DNA of 64,000 nucleotides. Source: Chromobotia macracanthus. Taxonomy: Eukaryota; Chordata; Actinopteri; Cypriniformes; Botiidae. The notes below the pieces were generated by a model, which was not told the DNA's origin, did not search any database, and worked only from the letters and a program-made list of their open reading frames with translations. Every line of letters begins with the position of its first letter. The stretch's first letter is position 1. Below are positions 21,601-32,433 of the stretch, one piece after another. The stretch covers positions 1,104,001 to 1,168,000 of the forward strand of contig JAZGTH010000005.1 in the NCBI GenBank assembly GCA_036877525.1, read 5' to 3'. The position numbers and the translations under genes were made by a program.

Positions 21601-24600
21601 ATTTTTTTGTGATTGGTAGATTTAGGGGGTAGAGTTAGTTTAGGGGGACAGAATAGACAGTTTGCATGGTATAAAAACCATTACATCTATGGAATTCCCC
21701 AACAAAACATGAAAACCCAACTTTTGTGTGTGTGTGTGTGTAGAGAGCAGCCGTGATAATGTGAATCCCTTCAAAATACCTCAACACAATGATCTTTTCC
21801 AGATGAAGAACAAAGATAAAACTCAGAAAAAACTGGTTTGTTTTATGTATCCCAATAATAAACGTATCCAACAGGAATATGAAGAGATCATGAGTAACCT
21901 AACATGAAACTATACACTCTGTGATGGCAGGAACATCAGAGTAAGTTGGCTTTACTTGTCCATGAGAAGGTTACATTTACAGGCAGAATGAGGGCCAGAC
22001 AAACCACACAGACTGGGGAAGTGAAAGAGGAGGAGAGTAACATAGCACATGCCCATGCTCACAAACAGCTCCAGAACAAACCTGCACAGAGGATCTACTC
22101 AATTAAAGGTGAGACTAGTTACACCACTGTAAGCACCACCCATTGGCCCAACGACAGAATCCAATAGCGTGGGTGAAGGTATCTCATGTGTTCTGCCTTT
22201 CCTCAGCACTTCTGTAAAAGTTCTCTCAATTTATTACAATTTTGTTTAATTGACTCTGTGGCTAGTTCCAATCTGATATCAATTTTATATGAAATACAGG
22301 CTAGTGGTTCCAAATCTCTGTTGATCATAATTTAGTGTTTATTCATTTGTAAATTCCTTAATCTTAGTTTTTTCATTAGGGACCTATTGCGGACCTCGCA
22401 CAGTCTTTCACTGGCTGGCATATGTGGATCTCATGGTCACAAAACTGTCAGTCTGATCTTAGTCAAAGGTTGCCGGATAAACTAATATTAAACCTGGCCG
22501 CCCCATGCTTGATTATATCTAATAATAGTGATCTTAATCATGATCATGCACCTTGCTAAAGTAAATCAAGATAATTTATTATGCCAGGCAAGTTAAAAAA
22601 ATGAAGAAATAAAACAAATAAAAGACAGAATATGAGGTCCAGGATTCAAGAAATAATAAATGATCAACAGAATACAAAGGTTAAACTCAGTTTATATCAT
22701 ACCTGACAAAAGAGATACACAGTAACAGACACACCACAATGGTGTGGAAAGTTATGGTTACAGAATGCTTCCCTGAGTCTTTTGTCTAGCCACCTTATAA
22801 ACACAAAGAGTCATAAATTCAATGTTCAGTTTAGAATTTGGTTCGGTAAGCTTCTTGTGACCTGAAGGGGCTCCCCACTGGGATAGTTAACACAACATGA
22901 TCCAGGTCTCCTGGGAAAGGCACACCCATGACGGGTGTATATTATTTTTAAGCCTTTAGAAGACTACATCCACACAACATACAGTGCTATATAAATAAAG
23001 TTGAATTGAATTGACCTGCATCCCATAATAATAGAAATTAGACCTTCACACATTTAAAAAGGTACCAAACATGAAAATAGGAACTCATTGGCATCGCACT
23101 GTATGTTCAGTGAGCTCAGCTGATCTGAACCTAGAGAGAGCAAGAGCAGTGAGAGGGAAGTGGGGAAGGCAAAGGTAAAATTAGGTCACATCCTGGTCAT
23201 GAAACCATATCTTTGGGAAACAGCACCAGAGAATTGTTATTGTTTTATGATAAATTCCTGCAAATGAACCCAGTGCTCATCACTAGTCCAGCTGCCTTAC
23301 ACCACACCTGCCTCCATCTGCCATGGAAAACCATGTTACCCATTACTTTGACTAAATGATCGACGTGTTTGATTTATCTGTTATCATTGTTTTCCTTAGA
23401 TGCCAATATTGATAGAGGGAGCATGAATGAATATATCACTAAGAAACGTGAGCTTTTCCTAATGGAGGTAAGATATTAGCTTATATTGTTTTTCAAGTAC
23501 TCAAGCTGGTAGGCATATGCTATTTTTATTAATTGCATGTTTTATTGAGCAATTTATATTCTGCCTGTTTTCTCTCTCTGTATATTTCTCTCTTTTTCTA
23601 TCATTTTAGTATTCTTTGGCAGTAAAGAGAGAAGAGATTCAGCTACTGGAACGGGTGGCTGCAGAAGAAGAAAGGAAATTGACAAGTGCTGAGAAGTTTC
23701 TGGAGGACAACACCATTTTGTTTGAGGACTTTCTGAAAGAAAATGACCAGAACTCAGTGGAGGCCATGAAAATGTATTATTTATACAAATATGGACTAAA
23801 AAATCATTAAAAATATACAGGAAAAAGAAAAGAGCTATCAATGTAATTCAATTATCACCATATTATTATTATCATATGAATAACTACTAAAAACTGTTTA
23901 GTGCCGAGCAGGAGACCAAGGTGAAGCTGGAGAAAATAGCTGAAATCAAGAAGATCACATCCAAAATAGTGGCAGTCAAAAGGTAGTCTGTTCATTCATT
24001 TTATTTCATACAGTATAATCCTATAATTCTTTTACTGCATTTTTACAGCTCCCAACAGATTTATTTGTCTTTTATTTGACTTTTTATGTAGTGACATCTT
24101 GAAGTATGAGGACATCCTGATGGAGTACAGGAAGTATGAAGAGTTCCTGCGGATGCTCTCACACCCAGAGAGATCCAAGAGCAGATGCTCTGCTGACATT
24201 AATGTGGCCACTGATGCAAAGAATGATGGTAAACAGGCTGAGAAAACCAAGAAGAACAGAGAGAAAAAGACTTCAGACCATTCAGTCACCAGAAGTATGA
24301 TGCCAACAAAAGGAAATTACTGCTGACACAATGGCAAATGATAAGAACAAGTTTATTTATGGCACTGTGTTTCTTCCATATATCTGCTCATACATATATA
24401 GCCAGAGAATGCCAAGATGATTGTAAGCTCTCATCCTCCAGCAAGGCCAGAGTTCCATCTACACACAAGTCCAGCCATCAAAGCAACAAAACGTATATAC
24501 AAACTTTAATATTAAATGCACAGCTTTGAATATTTGTTTGATTTATTAACAATACTTTCTGTTTAAGACCTGCAGCTGAGACTGACAGCTTCGATAATGA

Positions 24601-27600
24601 GGTCAGTGTTCATTAATATTCTGATTGTTAAAGGGGTCATATTTTGACAGTCTGTCTAGTCTGTCCAGTCTGTCAAACTCAGTTGAGCTCCTGGTTCTAT
24701 GAAGCCCTGCCTTCTGAAATACTGAATGGTTAAAATTTAGTCAACATGGGCAACAACACACTACTGTCTCTTTTTTGCGTTTTTACGGGGGTGAGGTGTA
24801 TCTATTCTGTTTAAGCGAATATCTCCCTTTGCAATGAACTTTGTGCACTGTAACTTTGCAGATCTTTTTTGTGCTCAAACAGCAACATTACACACTAAAC
24901 TAAATTTGAAAAAGTGCATAATAGGACCCCTTTAAATCATCTAAATACATACACATTTTCTTATTTTTATACAAAATATATTTAATATATTTAATGTGAC
25001 AAGAACATATTTGTTGAATATATTCAAAGAACATTCATTGACGTGCATGCAAATATTCTATTTATATCTACAGTACACTGTAAGCCCAGACAAGTTCATT
25101 CACATAAAAAGATTATGGAAACATATATGGAAACTTATATTAAAATTACGGAAAATTGCGTTAAAAAAGTAAATTTTGCTTTGTTAAACAAGTCACTTTA
25201 TGTTGAAGTTGCTGAACATTTTTGAGATTTTTTCAACAGATAGATTGAATCTTATAGTTCACTGAACATACAATATCTTGTTCAACCAATATGTTCTTGT
25301 CACATTAACCCAAAATAATTAAAAAATACCTTGTTCTACAAATAATTAGCAAACTACTACAAATAATCAGAAACTTTGTTTGACAGTTATTTAATGCAAA
25401 CTTCATCTCTACACTTTTGTGCTGCTGCTTGCAACAAAGCCAACACAAACCAAAAAAATAAGAAAACCAATTATCACACTTAGACTTCAACATTTAACAC
25501 ACAAACCTCAATGATGGTAAAAAGATGAGCTTATAACTTCACAACATAATAAGCAGCATTGATACAAAAACTCTGATAGTAACCAAACAGCAAACAACCA
25601 CGCTATAACATTAGCAGTATAATTAATGCATGCTGCAATGCATGTTGGGAGCTCATAAACTCTTAACAACTTTGCAGCATTCTTTAATATGAAACTTTGT
25701 TTAGCTCACACTAATTTTTTGGTTATGTAACTTATACAAAGTGCACTTTGCTTAAGTCAAATGTACTTTTTAATTTTAGTTTGAGCAAACAAAACCCTAA
25801 AACTCAGTGCTGTGTCAGTTTTCAAACATGTCAATCAACAGTCTAAAATAAGCTAAAATAAACTAATTCAAGATTTATGTTTAGTGTACTTAATTTATTT
25901 GGGTTAAAACAACATCAGGGTTAACAGTGTAGTGTAATATGTCAAATTAATGCATATGACAAACATTTCAGTTTTGTCTTACCTATAAGCTGAGCCCATA
26001 TATAGTGCTGTGATGTCTCCTTTAGAAGGACCCAGAGCTGTTTTTCAGAGATCCCCAGGAGCTGCTGAAGCTGATGACTGAGCTGGAAGAGCAGACTCTT
26101 TCTCTGATCCAGAACACTAGAGAGACAGAGGAGTCTCTGGAGGAGTTCAGGCAGACAGCCGAGCTGACTCAGAGAAGGATGTGCGAACTGACCTTAAAAA
26201 TGCACCAGGACAGTTATTATTGTAGTAGATAATTCTGTGCAAAATGGAAAATGTTTGTTGTTTTGTGTATATATAGAGAGTCTGAGTCCAAACAGCTTGA
26301 GGAGCAGATTAAGGTCATAAATGAGAGCATTCAGAGGGAAAGAGGGAGAACTGTAGAGCTGGAACAGAGATGCAGACTTTTCGGCTTTGGAAAACACAAA
26401 ACAGAGGAGCAGGTAGGAAAACACATGGCTCTTGGTTGTGCTGTTCTGTCACTGACATACAAGAATCATACTCAACACAGAGGAATCATACTCAATACAC
26501 AGGTAGCATACTTGACAAATATTTCTAGAAATTCTGACCTGAGATGCTTCATGTATTAATGTTTCACTTCCACCTTTATTATGAGAATTCAGCATCAGAT
26601 CAACACTTTTCACATTTGAAGCTACCTTTTAACATTTGAGGTATATGTAATATTCCATGAAAATATGTATTGTTGCAGAGTATCCACTTCTACAAACTAC
26701 TACTGCATTACAACCTTGTTTCATAATACAAAGTACTTTTTTATAAAGTTTTTTTTTGCATAACATTTCAGATCTTCCCAAAAAAATCTTGCAGCAGGCC
26801 CAGCTGCACGGGAGGCCAGGGTCACATAAACACATAATGGCCCCACATCACATAACATTAGTGAGATATTCAAAAATAATGCAGTTGCACACCACACGAG
26901 AAGTGCAGCACCTTTTCGGTATTAGCACTCACCCTGAGTTGTCCTAGCCATGGAGAAAACAGCGTGCATGACACACATATCTGAAAGGATATCAGCATCT
27001 CTTTTGAGTTTTGTCAAAGCGCGCTCACTGAGCTCTGCGCTTTAGCAAATGCTGTCATCATAAACATCAAAGTGCAGACACAATGTTAATTGCACAGCTT
27101 TATAATTATAATGTATAATACATAATATAATTTATCTATAATACATTACAATATGCAATATTACAATATTGCAAAATGTTTTGTTTTCTAAAAATCTAAA
27201 ACAAAAAAATAATCTAAAAGCATGGTGCCCAAAATTCTGTCTTGCATACCACCCTTAAAACTTCATGGTGCCCCTGCTGTTATATTAAAAGTGATATTAC
27301 TGAAGTATTTGTGTCTTAATAAATGTCAGTAGTCTCCCAGTGATCAAGCCAAAGGTGACAATGGTAAGGAACTAAAACTCCAACAGTGCTGAAGTGGAGA
27401 AAAAACCTTGGGAGAAATCAAACTCTACCAGGAGGGCCAGTTTTATTAAAATACTATTAATATTATTAATATATTTAATATTAAAATGCACCCCCAACAG
27501 TGGTGATGATGGGTCAGGGCCACTGTAGATTTTTAAAAATAAAAGAATAAATAGAAATAATAGAAATAAAAGTAATCTGAAAAATTAAGGTAAAAGGAAA

Positions 27601-27912
27601 TATAAATCTTTAGTTAAAGAATTACAACACAAATATTAGAATTATATAATCAAAGGAATTTACAGCACAACAAAATAAGGATAAAAAGGAAGAAATATAC
27701 TTATACAAGTGAATATTTGGATACGAATATGGAGATTATGTAAGTTCTGAATTTAATTAAACAATAATGTACAGTATCAGTATCAAACTTTCATTTTTAA
27801 ATTCAATACACTTCACTTCAGTCACTTTTTAAAAGTTTTTTTACTCTGACTTTGCTCCATAATTTCTTAGCACACCGTCAATAGCAAATCAGTGCTTTAC
27901 CATGCAATGCTT

Positions 27913-27955
<43 letters not shown>

Positions 27956-28360
27956 AGGAGAAGACGCTTGAGAAACTGAGTGAGAAAGTGGAAGAGGTAT
28001 ATCGCTGCTGTGTGGGTGAAACTGCAGCACATCTCAGCATTCTGCAGATGCTGACGGCCATTGAGGGCAAACTGGTGGAGCTTCTGGAAAACGCAGATAT
28101 GATTCCAAGAGAGCACATGAGTATAGCTGAACGCGCCAAAGAGAAAGAGAGGAGAATCAGGTGACGTCGACATCTGCAAAATCCAGCTACATAATCATCT
28201 GGAACAGTTTTCTCTATCTAACACATATATATCTCTTTATTTACATTTCCTTAGACTGCGTGATGAGAAGATTCGTTTGCAGGTGATACACCAGGAGGAG
28301 AGGCAGAAGAAAGCTCTGGACAGATCTAGAACTGAGATTAAAAAAACAGTGAGAAAATAA
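18634..28360 (+). CDS. cfap100: Cilia- and flagella-associated protein 100 (CCDC37 family)
   Basis: CFAP100 is a coiled-coil protein of the motile axoneme; its algal relative MIA1/FAP100 works with FAP73 to control inner-arm dynein f. I read thirteen exons: 18634-18655, 21744-21893, 21983-22108, 23400-23467, 23610-23773, 23902-23982, 24092-24294, 24402-24492, 24568-24601, 26026-26180, 26277-26412, 27958-28160 and 28255-28360 (TAA). All splice phases agree and the total is 1539 nt, 512 residues (human about 611). Recognisable parts are NPFKIPQHNDLF in exon 2, the DUF4200 coiled coil in exons 4-7 (EYITKKRELFLME, ERKLTSAEKFLEDN, FLKENDQNSVEAMK, AEQETKVKLEKIAEIKK), FRDPQELLK..TELEEQTLSLIQN in exon 10 and IAERAKEKERRIRLRDEK in exons 12-13. 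These fit CFAP100 better than its paralogue CCDC38. Exon 1 (seven codons) and the exon 10 donor (AT|gtgcga) are the weakest joins. Introns carry many repeats. Confidence 0.88.
19085..20400. repeat. Repeats in cfap100 intron 1: CCTAGCAACC-type family
   Basis: 19100-19150 starts with the motif 'gcggtgcttgcgaagcaaagcatcactattattctgctgcatac'-type block (seen here in pieces). From 19660 there are many 'cctagcaacc' and 'gccacgccctagcaaccagtt' units with 'cactgacagcc' and 'catagagacatggg'-like blocks. Related motifs occur at 2460-2640, 15050-15100, 20940-21130 and 59590-59700. No coding function is seen; 19381-19662 gives long but meaningless ORFs on both strands. Confidence 0.6.
20935..21140. repeat. 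CCTAGCAACC-type repeat, further copy
   Basis: It contains 'aaccatgccctagtaaccagttacagtaccctagcaacc' in pieces, 'aacatgaattagctatatctcagcac' and 'gacatgggagttggc'. The last two blocks also occur at 2532-2590 and 20090-20115, so these are copies of one family. Confidence 0.65.
21508..21576. repeat. Short inverted-repeat element (GTTCACACTG ends)
   Basis: GTTCACACTGTCATG at the left and CATGGCAGTGTGAAC-like sequence (gatggcagtgtgaac) at the right form an inverted repeat. The sequence between has further pairing (aaatctg / cagattt). The total is about 69 bp, so it may be a miniature foldback element. No target duplication is evident. Confidence 0.5.
21725..21740 (+). repeat. (TG)8 microsatellite at the cfap100 exon 2 acceptor
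   Basis: The TG run ends directly before the tag acceptor of exon 2 (21741-21743), so it takes the place of most of a normal polypyrimidine tract. Confidence 0.85.
22980..23016 (+). repeat. 3' tail of a LINE/SINE family, copy 1
   Basis: The tail reads 'acagtgctatataaataaagttgaattgaattg'. The same ending (aaagcactata.ataaatttgaattgaattg) occurs at 42745-42785 and 47593-47628. Only the tail is recognised here, in cfap100 intron 3. Confidence 0.6.
24628..24935. mobile_element. TTAA-flanked MITE (piggyBac-like target) in cfap100 intron 9
   Basis: The element begins TTAAAGGGGTCATATTTTG and ends 'ataataggacccctttaa', an inverted repeat that includes TTAA on both sides (24628-24631 and 24932-24935). 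It is about 308 bp with no ORF. A related end ('gaggacctattatgcaaaat') occurs at 28556. TTAA targets are typical of piggyBac-type transposases; the family is inferred from the target only. Confidence 0.7.
24991..25308. mobile_element. Second TTAA-flanked foldback element in cfap100 intron 9
   Basis: The left arm TTAATGTGACAAGAACATAT and right arm 'atatgttcttgtcacattaa' are exact inverted copies, and the similarity extends to about 30 bp (tttgttgaat against ttgttcaacc). TTAA lies at 24991-24994 and 25305-25308. The middle contains 'tacactgtaagcccagacaagttcattcac', possibly another element. It starts only 56 bp after the previous TTAA element. Confidence 0.7.
27320..27455 (-). repeat. LINE/SINE-type 3' module, inverted copy in cfap100 intron 11
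   Basis: The reverse complement carries 'ggccctcctggtagagtttgatttctcccaaggttttttctcc', 'ttttagttccttaccattgtcacctttggcttg' and 'tcactgggagactactgac' (given here in pieces). This matches 42440-42560 in the same order. Confidence 0.65.
27914..27952 (+). repeat. (CT)n microsatellite forming the polypyrimidine tract of cfap100 exon 12
   Basis: About 19 CT units run to within 5 bases of the acceptor (ctgtcag, exon from 27958). The repeat itself is the splice-acceptor pyrimidine tract. The reverse strand gives a meaningless Arg/Glu repeat ORF. Confidence 0.92.
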
Positions 28361-29489
28361 AATAGACTCTGATAAGGAGGAGTTGAATGTTTGCTAACTC
28401 AAGATGAAATTATGATATTAACAATTAATACTGAGGACTTTGGTCCTCCCCTCTTTAGATCCAGTGTACACCTTGCATTAAGATGCCTTCTGGGTGATCT
28501 GATCAAAATGCGTCTCTTGTGACACTTGTGTTCAGATTTTGATTTCATCATTACAGAGGACCTATTATGCAAAATTCACTTTCACATGGTGTTTGAATGT
28601 GTGTGTCCAATGAACATAACCAACCTATAATATTAAAAATCCACGCACTCCTTTTTCTCATAAATAGAGAACAGTGTCTCAGAACGAGATAAGTTAACAG
28701 TGACATTAAAAGCCAGTTGATCAATAACCTCACATAGGAATTTTTAATTAACTTTAAAATACATAAGATCATATTTTGCTTAATATCTAAACTTGTGGAT
28801 TTTACCAGAAATGCAAACAACATTGCAAAATCTGTAACAAAACTCCTTTCAGTTGTAATTTTTGTATTTTAATTGAATCTATCTAGTTAACATACATTGC
28901 TATTTTTGCTTGAGCCCATATATTTTTATAAATTGACGTTCATGATGTTACTAAGTATATTTAAAACCTAAAATGAACACCTCCATAGAAAACGTTTCAT
29001 CAAAACATCTAAAATAATCAATAAGGCCTTAATCCTGAGCAGTGCATGAAAGTATCAGACACTTTACCTTTGACAGCAAAAAGAACATTCTTGATTTACA
29101 CAGTGATTTATTACAGTAGCAAAAGCATTAACAGCAATGGCACAATGTAAAATTCTCCATTGTATATCCTGTCTTTTTAAGTACTGGTCTTGCATATTCA
29201 CTTAATTGTAATATATTACATCAAGGTAATAAAACCAAGTTTGGAAAAATAGTAATTCTTAAATCACCTCTCCTGAAAAGTCCTTTGAAAGTCAACAACT
29301 GAACAATTGTTGAACAACAATTGAAAGTCTTTTTTGTAATGTCCACTCATCCAGTTGTTTCTCAGCTAGACATCATCTTTTCATTTTTCTTCAAGTCAGG
29401 TCCTACAATTTGAATTAAAGTTCCAAGAGTATGGACAGAAAACTTGAGAAGTACTTCAGTTAAGGCAGAGGTTCGACCCGAGTGGGTTT
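28361..29489. other. 3' flank of cfap100, no gene
   Basis: No exon is recognised. 28550-28700 begins 'gaggacctattatgcaaaat' and looks like a truncated relative of the TTAA-flanked element at 24628-24935. The rest is AT-rich. No strong AATAAA is seen close to the cfap100 stop other than the aaaataaaatag overlapping it. Confidence 0.45.
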
Positions 29490-30075
29490 TGTCAGGAACA
29501 CAACAGAGATCCAAATGCGGTTAACAGTCTTTATTTAGACAGAGAGTTATAATACAGCAGTAAAGCGAACGGAAACAGATGCAGGGAGGCGCAGGCGGGG
29601 AGGGAGAAAGCGGGTCAGCGAGAACCGGGAGGGTAACGGGCGGAGCAGGAGGGAGGCTGGGTGGCGGATGGCGGGTGAAGCGGGCAGGGAGGGCAGGAGC
29701 TGCACTGCAGGGTCCAGGGAGGGAGAGAGAGATGGTGATGACAACCGGGAAACGATCTGCAACAGAGGCTAGGGCGAAAAGAGAAACAGACACCACGACA
29801 GGCTTGAGTCTCAGACAAAACGTAGACAAGACAAGAGGTCAGGTAGCGGTTTCTACCAGGACGATCTGACAATGGACGCAACACAAGAGGGGAAGATAAA
29901 GGGGAAGAAATCAACAGGGAACAGGTGTAGGGGATAATAAAAGAACAAGGAAACGAGGAAACAAGGAGGGCGGGGGGAAACAGACACTGGGACACGCCAC
30001 TTGCCCCGACAGAAAAACAACAACACAACACGTGGAACAAACACGGACTACGATGATCACACCGCAGACCTGACA
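29490..30075 (-). repeat. 3' LTR of the Gypsy element
   Basis: On the minus strand the LTR begins TGTCAGG (30075-30069) and ends CCTGACA (29496-29490), the usual TG...CA ends within a 7-bp inverted repeat; length 586 bp. An AATAAA polyadenylation signal is near its end (tctttatt at about 29527-29534 on the plus strand). Many GC-rich ORFs on both strands here are artefacts of base composition. Confidence 0.8.
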
Positions 30076-30076
30076 G

Positions 30077-30091
30077 TACCCCTCCTCCCGG
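30077..30091 (-). other. Polypurine tract of the Gypsy element
   Basis: On the minus strand CCGGGAGGAGGGGTA lies immediately before the LTR start, where plus-strand DNA priming takes place in LTR retroelements. Position and composition fit; use is inference. Confidence 0.65.
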
Positions 30092-30114
30092 GACGGCACC
30101 CGATAGCCCTCCCA

Positions 30115-31140
30115 GTCCACAAGATACTGATAACCTCTACCCCGGCGACGAGCGTCCAAAATTCGCCTTACGATGTAAACTGGTGAACCATCCAGTAGAC
30201 GCGGGGGAGGTGGGATGGGGGTAGAGGCGGGGGGATGGAGAGGAGAAGTCTGCACAGGCTTGATCCTGGACACATGGAACACAGGATGAAACAGACCAAG
30301 GGAAGGGGGCAGACGGAGCCTGATTGCCACCAGGCTCAGCACCTTGGGGATCCGGTATGGCCCAGTGAACCTGGGAGCCAGCTTGTGGGAAGGCACCCGG
30401 AGAGGCAGGTCCTTGGTGGAAAGCCATACGCACTGACTGCAGACATACACAGGATGAGGGGTGCAGTGACGGTCGGCGGCTGCCTTGGTGTGTCTAGAGG
30501 TCTGGGCCAAGACCCCCCTAACCCTCTTCCATGTGCATTTACAGCACCTAACAAAGGCTAGGGCTGACTGCACCGCAGCCTCGGGTTCCTGAGTGGGAAA
30601 TAGAGGGGGAATATAACCAATGGAAGACTCGAATGGAGACATACCAGTGGACGTGACTGGAAGGGAATTGTGGGCGTACTCTGCCCAGGAGAGCTGGTGG
30701 CACCAGGAACTCGGATTCTGCGATGTCAGGCAGCGGAGGATTCTCTCGAGGTCCTGGTTGGCGCGTTCACATTGCCCGTTGGTCTGGGGATAAAAACCAG
30801 ACGACAGACTCGACGTGGCCCCGATCTGTCGACAGAACTCTTGCCAGAACCGGGAGATAAACGGCGGACCCCTGTCGGACACAACATCAGTAGGCAAACC
30901 GTGCAACCAAAAGACGTGGTCAACCATAAGTTGTGCAGTCTCCCGGGCTGAGGGGAGCTTGGGCAGGGGAATAAAATGGGCCGCCTTGGAGAAGCGCTCC
31001 ACCACCGTTAGGACGGCGATGTTGCCATTAGAGAGGGGCAAGCCGGTGACAAAGTCCATGGTGATGTGGGACTATGGGCGTGAGGAGATGGGCAATGGGC
31101 GAAGAAGACCTGAAGGCGGCGCGGAAGAGGTCTTGCCTTG
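30115..31140 (-). pseudogene. Integrase plus chromodomain region of Gypsy pol
   Basis: This is the best-preserved part of the element. The DDE catalytic residues are visible as D in MDFVTGLP, D in VVSDRGPPF and E in NGQCERANQ. Downstream come the APRFTGPY and HPVFHVSRIKPV motifs of the GPY/F module. After a proline-rich linker there is a chromodomain beginning PVYIVRRILDARRRG and ending in DWEGY (about plus-strand 30115-30190), after which the frame runs on without the normal domain end. The chromodomain places the element in the chromovirus branch of Ty3/Gypsy. The copy is inactive in context because upstream pol is broken. Confidence 0.8.
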
Positions 31141-31479
31141 AGTGCAGACAGGACAGGCCAACACGAACTGCCTGACATCGGCCCCCATGGAGGGCCACCA
31201 AAATCATCGCCGGATGGCAGCCAACAACCTCCAAATCCCCGGATGGCAAGTCAGCTTGGTTGAGTGGCCCCGCTGAGGGACATCAGGATGCAGCGCAACC
31301 GGCACAAACAACCGGCCCTCGGGAAACCCCTCTGGGACCTTAACTCCCCGGCCGGCTTGCCACACTCGCCGCTCGATCCCCCAGGTAAGCGATCCTACCA
31401 CCACGCCTGGGTTCAGGATGGCTTCGGTCAGAGTGCGTCCCCCGGAGGACTCGAAGGTGTGCGAGCTTAGTATTCGGGC

Positions 31480-32425
31480 TTAGTATTCTTGGGACCCGGC
31501 CGGTAGGAGAGAGTGAAGTTGAAGCGCCCAAAGAAGAGCGCCCACTGGGCCTGGCGCGAGCTCAACCTCTTGGCTGAACGGATGTATTCCAGGTTCTTGT
31601 AGTCCGTCCAGACCATCACTGGTGGACCATTGGGAAAGAATGGCACCAACTCCCACATCGGAGGCATCTACCTCCACAATGAATTGCCGATCGGGATCTG
31701 GAAAACAAAGGACAGGAGCTGAGACAAAACGGGAATTTAGTTCATCAAAGGCCTCCTGAGCCTGTAGATTCCACCCAAACAACCGCTTGGTGGAGGTAAG
31801 AGCTGTGAGGGGGGCAGCTACAGCACTATAGTTCTGGATGAACCGCCGGTAGAAATTGGCGAACCCCAGGAACCGCTGTAGCGCCTTGCGGAAGTCCGTA
31901 ACCGGCCATTCTGCGATGGCCCTTACCTTGGCGGGGTCGGACTGATCCCCTGAGCTGAGATGATATGGCCAAGGAACGCAACCAATTCAGTGTGGAACTC
32001 CCACTTCTCCGCCTTGACATAGAGTTGATTGGCCAGCAAACGTTCAAGAACCCTCTGGACATGCTGAGTGTGGACCTGGACAGAGGGTGAGAAAATAAGT
32101 ATGTCGTCAAGGTACACAAAGACAAACTGATTTACCATATCCCTCAGCACGTCATTAATGTGGGCCTGGAAGACAGCGAGAGCGTTATGACGTTATGACT
32201 CGATATTCAAAATGTCCCGTGGGAGTATTAAACGCTGTCTTCCACTCATCCCCCTCCCGGATGCGAATGAGGTGGTAGGCGTTGCAGAGGTCTAACTTTG
32301 TGAAGACCCGAGCTCCCTGCAAAAGCTCGAAGTCTGACAACATCAACGGAAGGGGGTACTGTACTGTGATGTCGTTCAAGCCCCAATAATCAATACAGGG
32401 ACGCAGGGAGCTGTCCTTCTTCTGC
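31480..32425 (-). pseudogene. Reverse transcriptase and RNase H region of Gypsy pol, broken
   Basis: Pieces in different frames are: 32379-32185 with FTKLDLCNAYHLIRI and 'EWKTAFNTPTGHFEY'; 32150-31923 with the catalytic FVYLDDILIFS; and 31782-31480 with 'DASDVGVGAILSQ' of RNase H and a following YRPGPKN motif. The segment normally linking the first two pieces (around the PFGL.NAP motif) is disturbed at about 32155-32200. The upstream boundary near 32430 begins inside the domain (LRPCIDYWGLN), so protease and the N-terminal part are deleted. Confidence 0.8.
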
Positions 32426-32433
32426 CCCAGAGT

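Noticed and set aside
26181..26232. Read-through of cfap100 exon 10 past 26180 to a TAA
   Set aside because: Splicing at AT|gtgcga restores the phase to exon 11 and the family sequence continues there; the read-through tail is not conserved-looking, though a truncated isoform cannot be excluded.
27889..28179. Minus-strand ORF with Arg-Glu repeats
   Set aside because: It is antisense to cfap100 exon 12 and its (CT)n tract.
29547..30044. Several overlapping long GC-rich ORFs on both strands
   Set aside because: They lie in the LTR of the Gypsy element, have Pro/Ser/Arg-biased composition and come from low stop-codon density in GC-rich sequence.
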